Assembly (NCBI GenBank): GCA_900550965.1
Contig: URUC01000017.1
Location: 1 to 28,681 of the forward strand
Reading direction: 5' to 3'
DNA from: an uncultured Collinsella sp.
Lineage (GTDB): Bacteria; Actinomycetota; Coriobacteriia; Coriobacteriales; Coriobacteriaceae
DNA: 28,681 bases
Below, piece by piece: positions 7,126 to 14,542 of the stretch. The position numbers were made by a program, and so were the translations under genes. A model generated the notes under the pieces. It did no database searches. It was not told the origin of the DNA and saw only the letters and a program-made list of their open reading frames with translations. Every line of letters starts with the position of its first letter. The first letter of the stretch is position 1.

Positions 7126-7239
7126 GGGAAGCCTCCTCCCCGCAGGTGCGGTAAGGGCTACCGCACGGGCCGATACTCAAAGCCCATTGTGGCATCCCGA
7201 GCCCGCGGAAAGAAGCTGCGCCGCGGGGGAGGCGACCCA

Positions 7240-7255
7240 AATGGCTTTCTCATAT
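7240..7255 (-). repeat. IS110-type element, inverted repeat (5' end)
   Basis: AATGGCTTTCTCATAT on the plus strand, exact inverted match to 5679-5694. Confidence 0.8.
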
Positions 7256-7336
7256 CGTCTTCTTATGCAGTGGCGCGCAGAGCGGGCGTAGTAAAATCTG
7301 AACCGCCGGATTACCGCCTACACAAGGAGATTTCCC

Positions 7337-7585
7337 ATGCATGATGTTGGAATGAACATGAGCCAGCTTGCCATGAGCGTCAAGCAGGTCGACGACACCA
7401 TCGAGCTCGCTCACGAGTGGAGCCATCAGCTGCTGCATGCGACCGAGAATTTTGACATGGAGCGCATCGGCGCCAAGCTCGAGGCAGCCATGACCGCGCT
7501 GCACGAGGCCCACGACGCACTCGAGGGCTACGAAGAGGCCATCGAGGCCGACCACAACTCCGTCGGCTCCGTGAAGCTGGTGTAA
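7337..7585 (+). CDS. Small helical protein opening the nikR-hyp cluster
   Basis: 82 residues beginning MHDVGMNMSQLAMSVKQVDD, with AAGGAG eight bases upstream of the ATG. It is predicted to be almost wholly helical and acidic, with scattered His (AHEWSHQLLHATENF, ALHEAHDALEGYEEA). No signal peptide, membrane segment or Cys is present. The stop codon is one base before the GTG of nikR, so the two are very likely co-transcribed and translationally coupled. I do not recognise the family. Its position suggests a role linked to nickel or hydrogenase maturation, such as a metal-binding or partner protein, but this is inference. A TAAAAT at 7292-7297 could be its -10 box; the IS element ends only 37 bp before that. 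Confidence 0.8.
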   Translation: MHDVGMNMSQLAMSVKQVDDTIELAHEWSHQLLHATENFDMERIGAKLEAAMTALHEAHDALEGYEEAIEADHNSVGSVKLV

Positions 7586-7586
7586 C

Positions 7587-8099
7587 GTGGCCGAACACGA
7601 GCACGGCTGCGGGTACGAGCACGAGCATCCGCACGGGGCGGACGGCGACGCGGGCTGCCGCTGTAGTGGCTCCGGCTCCGAGCTGGTCCGTTTTTCGGTC
7701 ACCGCGCCTGACGACCTGCTGCGCCGTTTTGACGAACAGATCGCGCGCCGCGGCGACGTGGCCAACCGCTCCGAGGCAGTCCGCGATTTGATTCGCGCCT
7801 CGATCGCCAAAGAGCAGATGCGCACGCCCGATGAGCACGTTATCGGGTCGCTCACCATGATCTACGACCATCACACAGGCGACCTGACACGCCGCCTGGA
7901 TGAGGTGCAGCACGACTACACCGACGAAATCGTATCGACGATGCACGTGCATCTGGATCACCACAACTGTCTGGAGATTCTGGCGCTCAAGGGTCGCGGC
8001 GAGCGCGTCTACGAACTAGCCGACCGACTGCTGGGCCTGCGCGGCGTTAAGCACGGCGAGCTCACCTGCGCCGCCACCAAGCAAAGCCTGGGGCTATAG
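7587..8099 (+). CDS. nikR: Nickel-responsive ribbon-helix-helix regulator NikR with His/Cys-rich N-terminal extension
   Basis: 170 residues. The ribbon-helix-helix DNA-binding domain starts at about residue 33 (LVRFSVTAPDDLLRRFDEQI, then NRSEAVRDLIRASI). The C-terminal ACT-like nickel domain carries the NikR ligands: His in VQHDYTDE, the two His of MHVHLDHHNC and its Cys, followed by LEILALKG. Compared with the usual 130-140 residues it has about 32 extra N-terminal residues rich in His and Cys (HEHGCGYEHEHPHG, then CRC). The start is GTG one base after the upstream stop; a later start would remove the extension, but none is evident before the ribbon. NikR usually represses nickel uptake or nickel-enzyme genes when nickel is plentiful. 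Here it precedes hypF by 102 bp. Confidence 0.92.
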   Translation: MAEHEHGCGYEHEHPHGADGDAGCRCSGSGSELVRFSVTAPDDLLRRFDEQIARRGDVANRSEAVRDLIRASIAKEQMRTPDEHVIGSLTMIYDHHTGDLTRRLDEVQHDYTDEIVSTMHVHLDHHNCLEILALKGRGERVYELADRLLGLRGVKHGELTCAATKQSLGL

Positions 8100-8102
8100 C
8101 GC

Positions 8103-8178
8103 ACCTGCCAAAAAGGGACAGGTTTGTTGTGGCAGGTTTAGAAGTTTTACCGACCAAAATAAACCTGTCCCTTTTTGG
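8103..8178. repeat. Nested palindrome between nikR and hypF
   Basis: CCAAAAAGGGACAGGTTT at 8108-8125 and its exact complement at 8161-8178 form an 18-bp inverted repeat. Inside and overlapping it are ACCTGCCA/TGGCAGGT (8103-8110 and 8130-8137) and CCGACCAAAA/TTTTGGTCGG, so alternative foldings are possible. It ends just ahead of the hypF ribosome binding site. It belongs with the other GTCCC-bearing palindromes of this window. Confidence 0.75.
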
Positions 8179-8201
8179 TCGGTTTTGATGAGGGGTGTCG
8201 C

Positions 8202-10670
8202 ATGCGGCATGTGCATATTCATGTGACGGGCATTGTGCAGGGCGTTGGCATGCGACCGTTTGTGTATCGCGAGGCTATGGCGCATGGCATTTGCGGCTGG
8301 GTGCTCAATGCGGGCGACGGCGTGCACATCGAAGCGCATGCTCTGGCCGATGCGCTCGATGCTTTTGTTGACGCGCTTTCTGAGCATGCGCCTGCGGCAG
8401 CCCGCGTAGAGCATGTCGAGGTTGTGGACCTGGCAGCCAACGGTTGGGATGCCGACGATGAGCGGGCCTTTCGTATCGTAGCGTCGCAGGATCAGACCGT
8501 GCACACGACGCTCATCTCTCCCGATATCGCCACCTGTGACGACTGCCTGCGCGAACTGTTCGACCCCACCGACCGACGCTATCACTACCCCTTTATCAAC
8601 TGCACTAACTGCGGGCCGCGCTTTACCATCATCCGCTCGCTGCCTTACGATCGAGCGGCCACCTCGATGGATTGTTTTCCCATGTGTCCCGAGTGCGCCG
8701 CGGAGTATGCCGACCCACTCGACCGGCGTTTTCACGCGCAGCCCGATGCCTGCTTTGATTGCGGGCCGCATATTACGTGGAGCGAGGCTGTGAACGGCAA
8801 TGCGTGCGGGAATTCGTCCGCGACACCGGCCGTCGGTACCACACGCGAGGCCAGCGACGCTATCATCGAGCGCTGCGTTGAGCTGCTGGCCGACGGTGGC
8901 ATCGTCGCCATCAAGGGTCTGGGCGGATTTCACTTGGCATGCGACGCCTCCAACGAGCAGGCGGTAGCCGAGCTTCGCCGCCGCAAACGCCGCAGCAACA
9001 AACCGCTTGCCGTTATGGTGCGCGACCTTGCCGACGTTGAACGCCTGTGCCATGTCAACGACATTGAGCGCGGCTTGCTGGCCGGCAGCATTCGCCCCAT
9101 TGTGCTGCTGCGCCGACGTGCCGCTTGCGAGAGCGGCGGCTCCCCCGACGCCCTCGCGCTCGCGCATTCCGTCGCGCACGACCTTCCCGAGCTCGGTGTC
9201 ATGCTCCCCTACACCCCGCTTCAGCATCTGTTGCTTGCCGCGGCAGAAACCCGCGGCATGCACGCGCTCGTCATGACCAGCGGAAATCTGAACGAAGAAC
9301 CCATCGAGACCGACGACGACCTTGCCTGGGAACGCCTCGTTGCCGCCGGCATCGCCGACGCGTTGCTCGGTAACGACCGCGCGATCCTCTCGCGCTACGA
9401 CGACTCTTTGGTACGCGTGGTCGACGGCGCTGTTATGCCCGTTCGCCGCGCTCGCGGATATGCACCCCAGCCGCTGCCGTTGCCGGCGCTCGACGGCACT
9501 CCGTCCTGCGTGCTCGCCTGTGGGCCACAACAAAAAGCCACGATTGCACTCACGCGTGAAGGGACGAACGGCGAGACAACCTGTTTTGTGTCGCAGCATA
9601 TCGGCGATGTTGAAAACGGCGAGACCTTCGATGCCTGGAACGCCGCGCGCACGCGCTTGGAAGATCTCTTTGACTTGGCACCCGCCGCCTTGGCCTGCGA
9701 TGTACACCCCAGTTATCTATCGGGTCAGTGGGCGCGCGAGCAGGCACGGGAGCACAATCTGCCGCTTATCGAAGTCCAGCACCATCATGCGCACATCGCG
9801 AGCGTGATGGCAGAAGCGATTGTCACAGGCCAGCTTGCGCCCGAGGCGCGCGTCCTCGGCATTGCCTTCGATGGCACGGGCGCCGGCACCGATGGCACCA
9901 TATGGGGCGGCGAGTTTCTTGTCGCTGGCCTTGCTGACTTTGAGCGCGCAGCGCATCTGCGCACTTGGGCCCTACCCGGTGGCGTAGCGTCCGTACGCGA
10001 CGCCCGCCGCAACGCCTTTGCCCTGCTCAGTGAGCTCGGCCTGCTCGAGCACCCAGGTGCCGCTCGGCTTTTGGACAGCCTCGACGAGCAAACGCGCCGC
10101 GTGACAGCCACCATGATCGAGCGCGGCATCAACAGCCCGCGTACCAGCAGCATGGGGCGTCTCTTTGATGCCGCGGCAGCAATTCTGGGCATCTGCGACA
10201 AGGCAACCTACGAGGGCGAACCCGCCATAGAACTCGAAGCCGCCGCCTGGCGCGCGCTCAGCAGTGAAAGTGCCTGCCTCACCGGCAATATAGCCGGCTT
10301 TTCCGTAACCGAATCATCCCGTCCGGACGCCCACCATGTTCTAAACTCCAGATCGCTTATTGAGGCGCTTTTGGAGGGAATCAGGGCCGGCGCTGCGGCC
10401 TACAGGCTCGCGCTCGATTTCCATATCGCCATCGCGCGCTCTTCGGCACGAATCGCACGCGAAATCTGCGCGCGCGAAAGCATCGATACCGTCGCGCTCT
10501 CGGGCGGCGTGTTCATGAACCGACTTTTGCTTCAGCTCCTTACCCACGAACTCAAAGACGCCGGTCTTGCCGTCTTGGTCCCCCACTCCGTGCCCGTCAA
10601 CGACGGCTGCATCGCCTACGGTCAGGCCGCCATCGCTCGCGCTCGCCTTGCGCAGACAGCATCGCGATAG
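8202..10670 (+). CDS. hypF: Carbamoyltransferase HypF, [NiFe]-hydrogenase maturation
   Basis: 822 residues, somewhat longer than the usual ~750. HypF converts carbamoyl phosphate to a carbamoyl group and passes it to the C-terminal Cys of HypE, the first step in making the cyanide ligands of the active-site iron. Domains in order: acylphosphatase-like (about 1-90, GIVQGVGMRPFVYREA); two zinc-finger repeats (about 105-185, CDDC, CTNC, CPEC and CFDC pairs); a YrdC-like domain (about 210-390, KGLGGFHLACDA); and a Kae1-like carbamoyltransferase domain with QHHHAHIASV at about residue 526 and SGGVFMNRLL near the C terminus. The start is the ATG at 8202 after GAGGGG; nine upstream in-frame codons lie within the palindrome and lack a binding site. 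Confidence 0.96.
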   Translation: MRHVHIHVTGIVQGVGMRPFVYREAMAHGICGWVLNAGDGVHIEAHALADALDAFVDALSEHAPAAARVEHVEVVDLAANGWDADDERAFRIVASQDQTVHTTLISPDIATCDDCLRELFDPTDRRYHYPFINCTNCGPRFTIIRSLPYDRAATSMDCFPMCPECAAEYADPLDRRFHAQPDACFDCGPHITWSEAVNGNACGNSSATPAVGTTREASDAIIERCVELLADGGIVAIKGLGGFHLACDASNEQAVAELRRRKRRSNKPLAVMVRDLADVERLCHVNDIERGLLAGSIRPIVLLRRRAACESGGSPDALALAHSVAHDLPELGVMLPYTPLQHLLLAAAETRGMHALVMTSGNLNEEPIETDDDLAWERLVAAGIADALLGNDRAILSRYDDSLVRVVDGAVMPVRRARGYAPQPLPLPALDGTPSCVLACGPQQKATIALTREGTNGETTCFVSQHIGDVENGETFDAWNAARTRLEDLFDLAPAALACDVHPSYLSGQWAREQAREHNLPLIEVQHHHAHIASVMAEAIVTGQLAPEARVLGIAFDGTGAGTDGTIWGGEFLVAGLADFERAAHLRTWALPGGVASVRDARRNAFALLSELGLLEHPGAARLLDSLDEQTRRVTATMIERGINSPRTSSMGRLFDAAAAILGICDKATYEGEPAIELEAAAWRALSSESACLTGNIAGFSVTESSRPDAHHVLNSRSLIEALLEGIRAGAAAYRLALDFHIAIARSSARIAREICARESIDTVALSGGVFMNRLLLQLLTHELKDAGLAVLVPHSVPVNDGCIAYGQAAIARARLAQTASR

Positions 10671-10801
10671 GCCGTTTTGCCAGCCTGCGCGCCGCCGTCT
10701 CACAGGTGTAACGCGTTTGCTCGTGACTTCCGCGAGCGCTACCATCAACTGATGGGTAATTAGGCGCCTATCCAGCGCAAAACGTATAAAAGGGGAACAT
10801 T

Positions 10802-11062
10802 ATGTGCCTTGCCGTTCCCGGTAAAGTGGTCAAACGCGACGACGACCTTAAGGCGACCGTCGACATGATGGGCATCGAGCGCCCCGTTTCGCTGCGCCTC
10901 GTGCCGACGGCACAGGTAGGCGACTATATTCTCGTGCACGCCGGCTTTGGCATTCAGATTGTCGACGAGCAGGAAGCCCAAGAGACGCTCGAGCTCGTCA
11001 ATACCATGACCGAACTGGTCGAAGAAGACCAGCTGGCCACCAACCCGGCGGAGGCTTACTAG
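10802..11062 (+). CDS. hypC: Hydrogenase maturation chaperone HypC
   Basis: 86 residues starting MCLAVPGKVVKRDDD. The invariant Cys2, exposed once Met is removed, and the MCLAVPGKV signature define HupF/HypC. The protein binds HypD and carries the Fe(CN)2CO precursor to the hydrogenase large subunit. The ribosome binding site is AAAAGGGG before the ATG. It is 131 bp after hypF, a gap in which I see no gene, and its stop TAG overlaps the GTG of hypD by one base (TAGTG), which points to translational coupling. Confidence 0.96.
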   Translation: MCLAVPGKVVKRDDDLKATVDMMGIERPVSLRLVPTAQVGDYILVHAGFGIQIVDEQEAQETLELVNTMTELVEEDQLATNPAEAY

Positions 11063-12174
11063 TGGCGGCCGGACAGCCGGCTCGCTCCGGTATCGACTTC
11101 TCGGCATTCCGCGATCCCAAGCTGGCTCGCGAGCTCATCGAGCGCATCCGTGAACTCGTCGGCGACCGCACCATCAACCTTATGGAAGTCTGCGGCACGC
11201 ACACCGTGAGCATCGGTCGCTATGGCTTTCGCTCCATTATGCCTGCCGGGCTCAAACTGCTGAGCGGTCCGGGTTGCCCCGTCTGTGTTACCGCCAACCG
11301 CGATATCGACCATGCAATCGCGCTCGCCAAGATGGACGGCGCCATCATCACCACCTTTGGCGACATGATGCGCGTGCCCGGGTCGTCTACCTCGCTCGCC
11401 GCGCAAAAGGCGGCGGGGCGCGATATTCGCATTGTGTACTCCCCGCTCGATGCACTCGATATCGCCGAACACAACCCCGATCGCCCGGTCATCTTTATGG
11501 GCGTCGGCTTTGAGACCACGACGCCCACCATCGCCGCCGCCATTTTGGAGGCCGATGCACGCGGACTCCAGAACTTCTCGGTCTACTGTGCCCATAAGAC
11601 CACGCCGCCGGCCCTGCGTGCGATCTCCAACGACCCCGAGACGACCATCGACGGCTTTATCCTGCCTGGTCACGTCGCTACCATCACGGGCCTGGCACCC
11701 TTTGGGTTTTTGGTCGATGAGTTCAATACCCCGGGTGTGGTCACGGGATTTGAACCGGTCGATATCCTGCAGGGCATCTGCATGCTGGTCCAGATGGTTG
11801 TCGAGAACAGGCCGGCGATCGACAACGCCTACCGCCGCGGTGTCAATGCGAACGGCAACCCCGTGGCGCGCCAGCTGGTCGAGCAGGTGTTTGAGCCGTG
11901 CGACACCACATGGCGCGGGCTGGGGCCGATTGCCAACTCGGGCCTTTCCATCCGCCCCGAGTTCTCGCGCTTTGATGCCCGCACTCGCTTTGACGTGCCC
12001 GTTGAGACGACGGTCGAGCCGCGTGGGTGCCGCTGCGGCGACGTGCTGCGCGGGGCCATTACGCCGAGCGACTGCCCTCTGTTCGGCCAAGCTTGTACAC
12101 CCGAGCATCCCATCGGCCCCTGCATGGTGAGTTCCGAGGGCAGCTGTGCAGCATATTTCCGCTACCGAGGCTAA
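11062..12174 (+). CDS. hypD: Hydrogenase maturation protein HypD (Fe-S scaffold)
   Basis: 370 residues, standard length. HypD holds a [4Fe-4S] cluster and, with HypC, is the scaffold on which CN and CO are attached to iron. Conserved features seen: MEVCGTHTVS (Cys44), LLSGPGCPVC (Cys72 and Cys75), MGVGFETTTPT, LPGHVATITG, and the C-terminal Cys cluster RGCRCGDVLRG, DCPLFGQACTPEHPIGPCMVSSEG that binds the cluster. It starts at GTG 11062 inside the hypC stop codon; no separate ribosome binding site is needed if coupled. Confidence 0.96.
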   Translation: MAAGQPARSGIDFSAFRDPKLARELIERIRELVGDRTINLMEVCGTHTVSIGRYGFRSIMPAGLKLLSGPGCPVCVTANRDIDHAIALAKMDGAIITTFGDMMRVPGSSTSLAAQKAAGRDIRIVYSPLDALDIAEHNPDRPVIFMGVGFETTTPTIAAAILEADARGLQNFSVYCAHKTTPPALRAISNDPETTIDGFILPGHVATITGLAPFGFLVDEFNTPGVVTGFEPVDILQGICMLVQMVVENRPAIDNAYRRGVNANGNPVARQLVEQVFEPCDTTWRGLGPIANSGLSIRPEFSRFDARTRFDVPVETTVEPRGCRCGDVLRGAITPSDCPLFGQACTPEHPIGPCMVSSEGSCAAYFRYRG

Positions 12175-12180
12175 TGGGTT

Positions 12181-12233
12181 CCGCCGCTCTAACGAACGGC
12201 GGGCCGGTCGACGCTGCACCTCACCCATATAAT
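12181..12233 (+). promoter_or_regulatory. Hairpin and possible internal promoter ahead of hypE
   Basis: In the 84-bp hypD-hypE gap, CCGCCG/CGGCGG form a short hairpin at 12181-12202, and a perfect TATAAT lies at 12228-12233, 25 bp before the hypE start. No good -35 box is seen, so an independent hypE promoter is only a possibility. Confidence 0.3.
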
Positions 12234-12258
12234 TCCGTCCTCGATTGGAGTTTTCGAT

Positions 12259-13293
12259 ATGTCCCGTACTGCCACCGATAGCACTGTCCTGTTGGGCCAC
12301 GGCTCTGGCGGTCAGATGATGAAACGCATCATCGATGAGGTCTTTTTGGATGCCTTTGGGTCGCCCGAGCTGCTCGAGGGCAACGATGCCGGCGTCGCCG
12401 CGCTGCCCACGAGCGGGCGCATCGCCATGTCGACCGACAGCTTTGTAGTCTCGCCGCAGTTCTTCCCCGGGGGCAACATCGGCCGCCTCGCTGTATGCGG
12501 AACCGTCAACGACGTCGCGACCTCGGGCGCCAACGTACGCTACCTATCGTGCGGCTTTATCCTCGAAGAGGGCTATCCCATGGATAAGCTCCGCCAGATT
12601 GTGCAAACGATGGCCGAGACGGCGCACGAGGCGGGCGTGGCGATCATCACCGGCGACACCAAAGTGGTCGAGCGCGGCGGGGCCGACGGCGTCTACATCA
12701 ATACCGCCGGCGTGGGCGAAGTGCCCGTGGGCGTAGCGCTCAGCGGCGCCAACTGCCAGCCCGGCGATGTCATTCTGGTATCGGGTACGCTGGGCGACCA
12801 CGGTATCGCCATCATGAGCCAACGCGAGGGCTTGGCGTTTTCGAGCACCATCGAAAGCGATGCCGCGCCGCTCAACCACCTGATTGCCGATGTGCTTGCC
12901 GCAGCACCCGAAACACGCTGCTTCCGCGACCCCACGCGCGGCGGCCTGGCGTCCACGCTCAATGAGTTTGCCCAGGCCAGCGGCGTTGCCATGGAGGTCG
13001 ACGAGGATGCCGTGCCTGTGCGCCCCGACGTGCAGGCAGCCTGCGAGATGCTCGGCTATGACGTGCTGCAGGTAGCAAACGAGGGCAAGATGGTTGCCGT
13101 GGTGCCGGCCGAGCAGGCCGATGCCGCGCTGGCAGCCATGCGCGCCGCGCGCTACGGCGAGAATGCCGCTATTATCGGTCGCGTGCTGCCGCTTGCCGAG
13201 GACGCCCGCCCCGCCGTGCGCGTGCGCACCGGCTGGGGCTCGACCCGCATCCTCGACATGCTCGTAGGAGAGCAGCTGCCGAGGATTTGCTAA
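12259..13293 (+). CDS. hypE: Hydrogenase maturation protein HypE
   Basis: 344 residues, of the PurM/ThiL-like ATP-binding superfamily. HypE dehydrates the thiocarboxamide formed on its C-terminal Cys to thiocyanate, from which cyanide goes to the HypCD iron. Seen in the sequence: the N-terminal LLGHGSGGQMM motif, the metal-ATP segment FFPGGNIGRLAVCGTVNDVA, the GDTKVVERG motif, the FRDPTRGGLA motif of the C-terminal lobe, and the essential terminal tail PRIC ending in Cys. The start ATG follows TTGGAG. It is the last gene of the maturation cluster in this window; no clear terminator follows. Confidence 0.96.
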   Translation: MSRTATDSTVLLGHGSGGQMMKRIIDEVFLDAFGSPELLEGNDAGVAALPTSGRIAMSTDSFVVSPQFFPGGNIGRLAVCGTVNDVATSGANVRYLSCGFILEEGYPMDKLRQIVQTMAETAHEAGVAIITGDTKVVERGGADGVYINTAGVGEVPVGVALSGANCQPGDVILVSGTLGDHGIAIMSQREGLAFSSTIESDAAPLNHLIADVLAAAPETRCFRDPTRGGLASTLNEFAQASGVAMEVDEDAVPVRPDVQAACEMLGYDVLQVANEGKMVAVVPAEQADAALAAMRAARYGENAAIIGRVLPLAEDARPAVRVRTGWGSTRILDMLVGEQLPRIC

Positions 13294-13398
13294 CGACAAA
13301 GGCTCAGGGCTATTAAAGATATTCAGATTCCAAACATGCCCGGCACGCATGCCAAGTATCATGGGGTGCGTTTTACAACTCAAGCGGCAGGAGCACCC

Positions 13399-14067
13399 AT
13401 GGCAGCAGCTTTTTCCCATGTGATCTTTGATCTGGATGGCACCATCCTCAACACGCTCGAGGACCTGGCGGCCGCCGGCAACCATACCTGCGAGACGCAC
13501 GGCTGGCCCACGTTTGCCGTAGACGAGTACCGCTACAAGGTGGGAAACGGCATGCTCAAGCTGGTCGAGCGCTTTATGCCTGCCGAGTATGCGGGCGACG
13601 GCCGTATGTTTGAGCAGACGCTTGCCGAGTTTAGGGCTTACTACGGCGAGCACAAGGAGGACCACACCGCACCGTACGCCGGTACGATCGAGATGCTCGA
13701 CCGCCTGCGCACCGCGGGCGTGCAGCTTGCCGTGCTCACCAACAAGGACCATGTTTCGGCCGCTCCGCTTATCGAAAAATACTTTGGTTCCGAGCGCTTT
13801 GCGCTGGTGCAGGGCCGCGTCGATGCGTTTCCTCCCAAGCCCGAGGCGCCTGTTACGCTGCATGCGATGGAAGAGCTAGGCGCCGACCCGGCAACCACGC
13901 TCTATGTGGGCGATTCCAATGTCGATGTTCTGACCGGTCACAACGCCGGCCTCAAGAGCGCCGGTGTCAGCTGGGGCTTCCGCGGCCGCGCAGAGCTGGA
14001 GTCCGCCGGCGCCGACTACGTGGTGGACACCCAAGACGAGCTCGCGGCGCTGATTCTGGGCGAGTAG
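13399..14067 (+). CDS. HAD-family hydrolase, phosphoglycolate-phosphatase-like
   Basis: 222 residues. HAD motif I is VIFDLDGTILNT (nucleophile Asp11, Asp13), motif II is VLTNKDH, and motif IV is LYVGDSNVD, with the helical cap in between (Gph/PGMB-like C1 cap). Such enzymes dephosphorylate 2-phosphoglycolate or other small sugar phosphates; the substrate cannot be told from sequence. The ATG at 13399 (MAAAFSHVIF) is preferred because CAGGAG sits six bases upstream; an in-frame ATG at 13336 has no binding site and would add a non-conserved tail. It follows hypE by 105 bp, most likely as a separate transcription unit. Confidence 0.88.
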   Translation: MAAAFSHVIFDLDGTILNTLEDLAAAGNHTCETHGWPTFAVDEYRYKVGNGMLKLVERFMPAEYAGDGRMFEQTLAEFRAYYGEHKEDHTAPYAGTIEMLDRLRTAGVQLAVLTNKDHVSAAPLIEKYFGSERFALVQGRVDAFPPKPEAPVTLHAMEELGADPATTLYVGDSNVDVLTGHNAGLKSAGVSWGFRGRAELESAGADYVVDTQDELAALILGE

Positions 14068-14108
14068 CGGGGCTGTCGCTCAACACGGCTGCATAGATTC
14101 TGTCGCGC

Positions 14109-14278
14109 GGAAAGCGCATCCCGTTTTGCCGCCCCAGAATGGGATGCGCTTTCCGGTTGAGCCTTGTCGGGGAAACGGCATCCCGTTTCAGAGCAATATT
14201 CCGGGTCGCACTTTCCACAACCCACCCCATCCGGAAACCGCGACCCGCTATTCGGCCAAATACCGGCTCGTATTTTCC
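14109..14278. repeat. Three tandem 46-bp dyads with an exact 62-bp period
   Basis: Each unit begins GGAAA and ends TTTCC or TTTTCC exactly 46 bp later: 14109-14154, 14171-14216 and 14233-14278, with 16-bp spacers. Unit 1 is a nearly perfect palindrome (CGGAAAGCGCATCCC/GGGATGCGCTTTCCG). Units 2 and 3 keep the GGAAA...CCCG half on both strands but pair less well, so the six half-sites look like variants of GGAAANCGCATCCCG. No start codon with a ribosome binding site uses this stretch. It begins 41 bp after the HAD gene. Confidence 0.75.
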
Positions 14279-14303
14279 CGAGCATTCGATGCAACGCTGG
14301 CGC

Positions 14304-14353
14304 AAGGAGTGTCCCCAACTGCCGGCAGAAAAGGAACGTCCCCAAGTGCCGCC
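14304..14353. repeat. GTCCCC module, copy 1
   Basis: Two GTCCCCAA cores, AGGAGTGTCCCCAACTGCC and GGAACGTCCCCAAGTGCC, are separated by GGCAGAAAA. Near-identical copy at 22516-22564 and a related one at 28476-28540. Confidence 0.7.
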
Positions 14354-14390
14354 CCAATGACTACCATGGCAACGCCGCAGGTAGAGGACG

Positions 14391-14539
14391 GACAGCGAGC
14401 GGGCACCAGAGCGAACAAATTGGCATGAAAAGAGGACGGCATAGACCTTCTGGTCATGCCGTCCTCTTTGAATGACAAGTTGTCGCTCTGGTGCCCGCGC
14501 AGCGTCGAGCAGTTGCGGCGTTTGGTAAAACGCCGCAAC
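14391..14539. repeat. Two-hairpin structured element, copy A
   Basis: It starts GACAGCGA. Outer stem GCGGGCACCAGAGCGA 14399-14414 pairs perfectly with 14483-14498. Inner stem AAGAGGACGGCAT 14430-14442 pairs with 14456-14468 around GACC-TTCT-GGTC. A conserved linker GCAGCGTCGAGC follows, then a second perfect 12-bp hairpin, 14512-14523 with 14528-14539, loop GGTA. It ends three bases from the stop codon of the minus-strand lipoprotein gene, so it would form that gene's 3' UTR. It could be a terminator or stability element, a non-coding RNA, or a mobile palindrome. With copies at 14304 and 14109 it accounts for the whole gene-free stretch 14068-14542. Confidence 0.75.
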
Positions 14540-14542
14540 AAA

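Larger units (their letters stand above)
5679..7255 (-). mobile_element. IS110-family (IS1111-like) insertion sequence
   Basis: A 1577-bp element with one DEDD transposase gene on the minus strand and 16-bp perfect inverted repeats at its two ends (5679-5694 and 7240-7255, ATATGAGAAAGCCATT). The 5' non-coding end is about 130 bp and the 3' end about 337 bp. End inverted repeats and a long 3' non-coding end are features of the IS1111 group, as opposed to the IS110 group in the strict sense. It sits directly beside the trxA hairpin and 81 bp upstream of the small gene that opens the nickel cluster. Exact borders are uncertain by several bases because these elements often have sub-terminal repeats. 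Confidence 0.8.

Noticed and set aside
7256..7336. NikR operator of the GTATGA-N16-TCATAC type
   Set aside because: No such dyad or close variant is present upstream of the cluster.
8094..9707. A 537-codon open frame on the minus strand
   Set aside because: It lies wholly opposite hypF, has no recognisable domain, and is a byproduct of GC-biased codon use.
12544..13863. A 439-codon open frame on the minus strand
   Set aside because: Spans the opposite strand of hypE and the HAD gene, both of which have clear family motifs.
14109..14278. CRISPR array
   Set aside because: The regular spacing is suggestive, but the repeats are diverged dyads, the spacers are only 16 bp, there are only three units and no cas genes.
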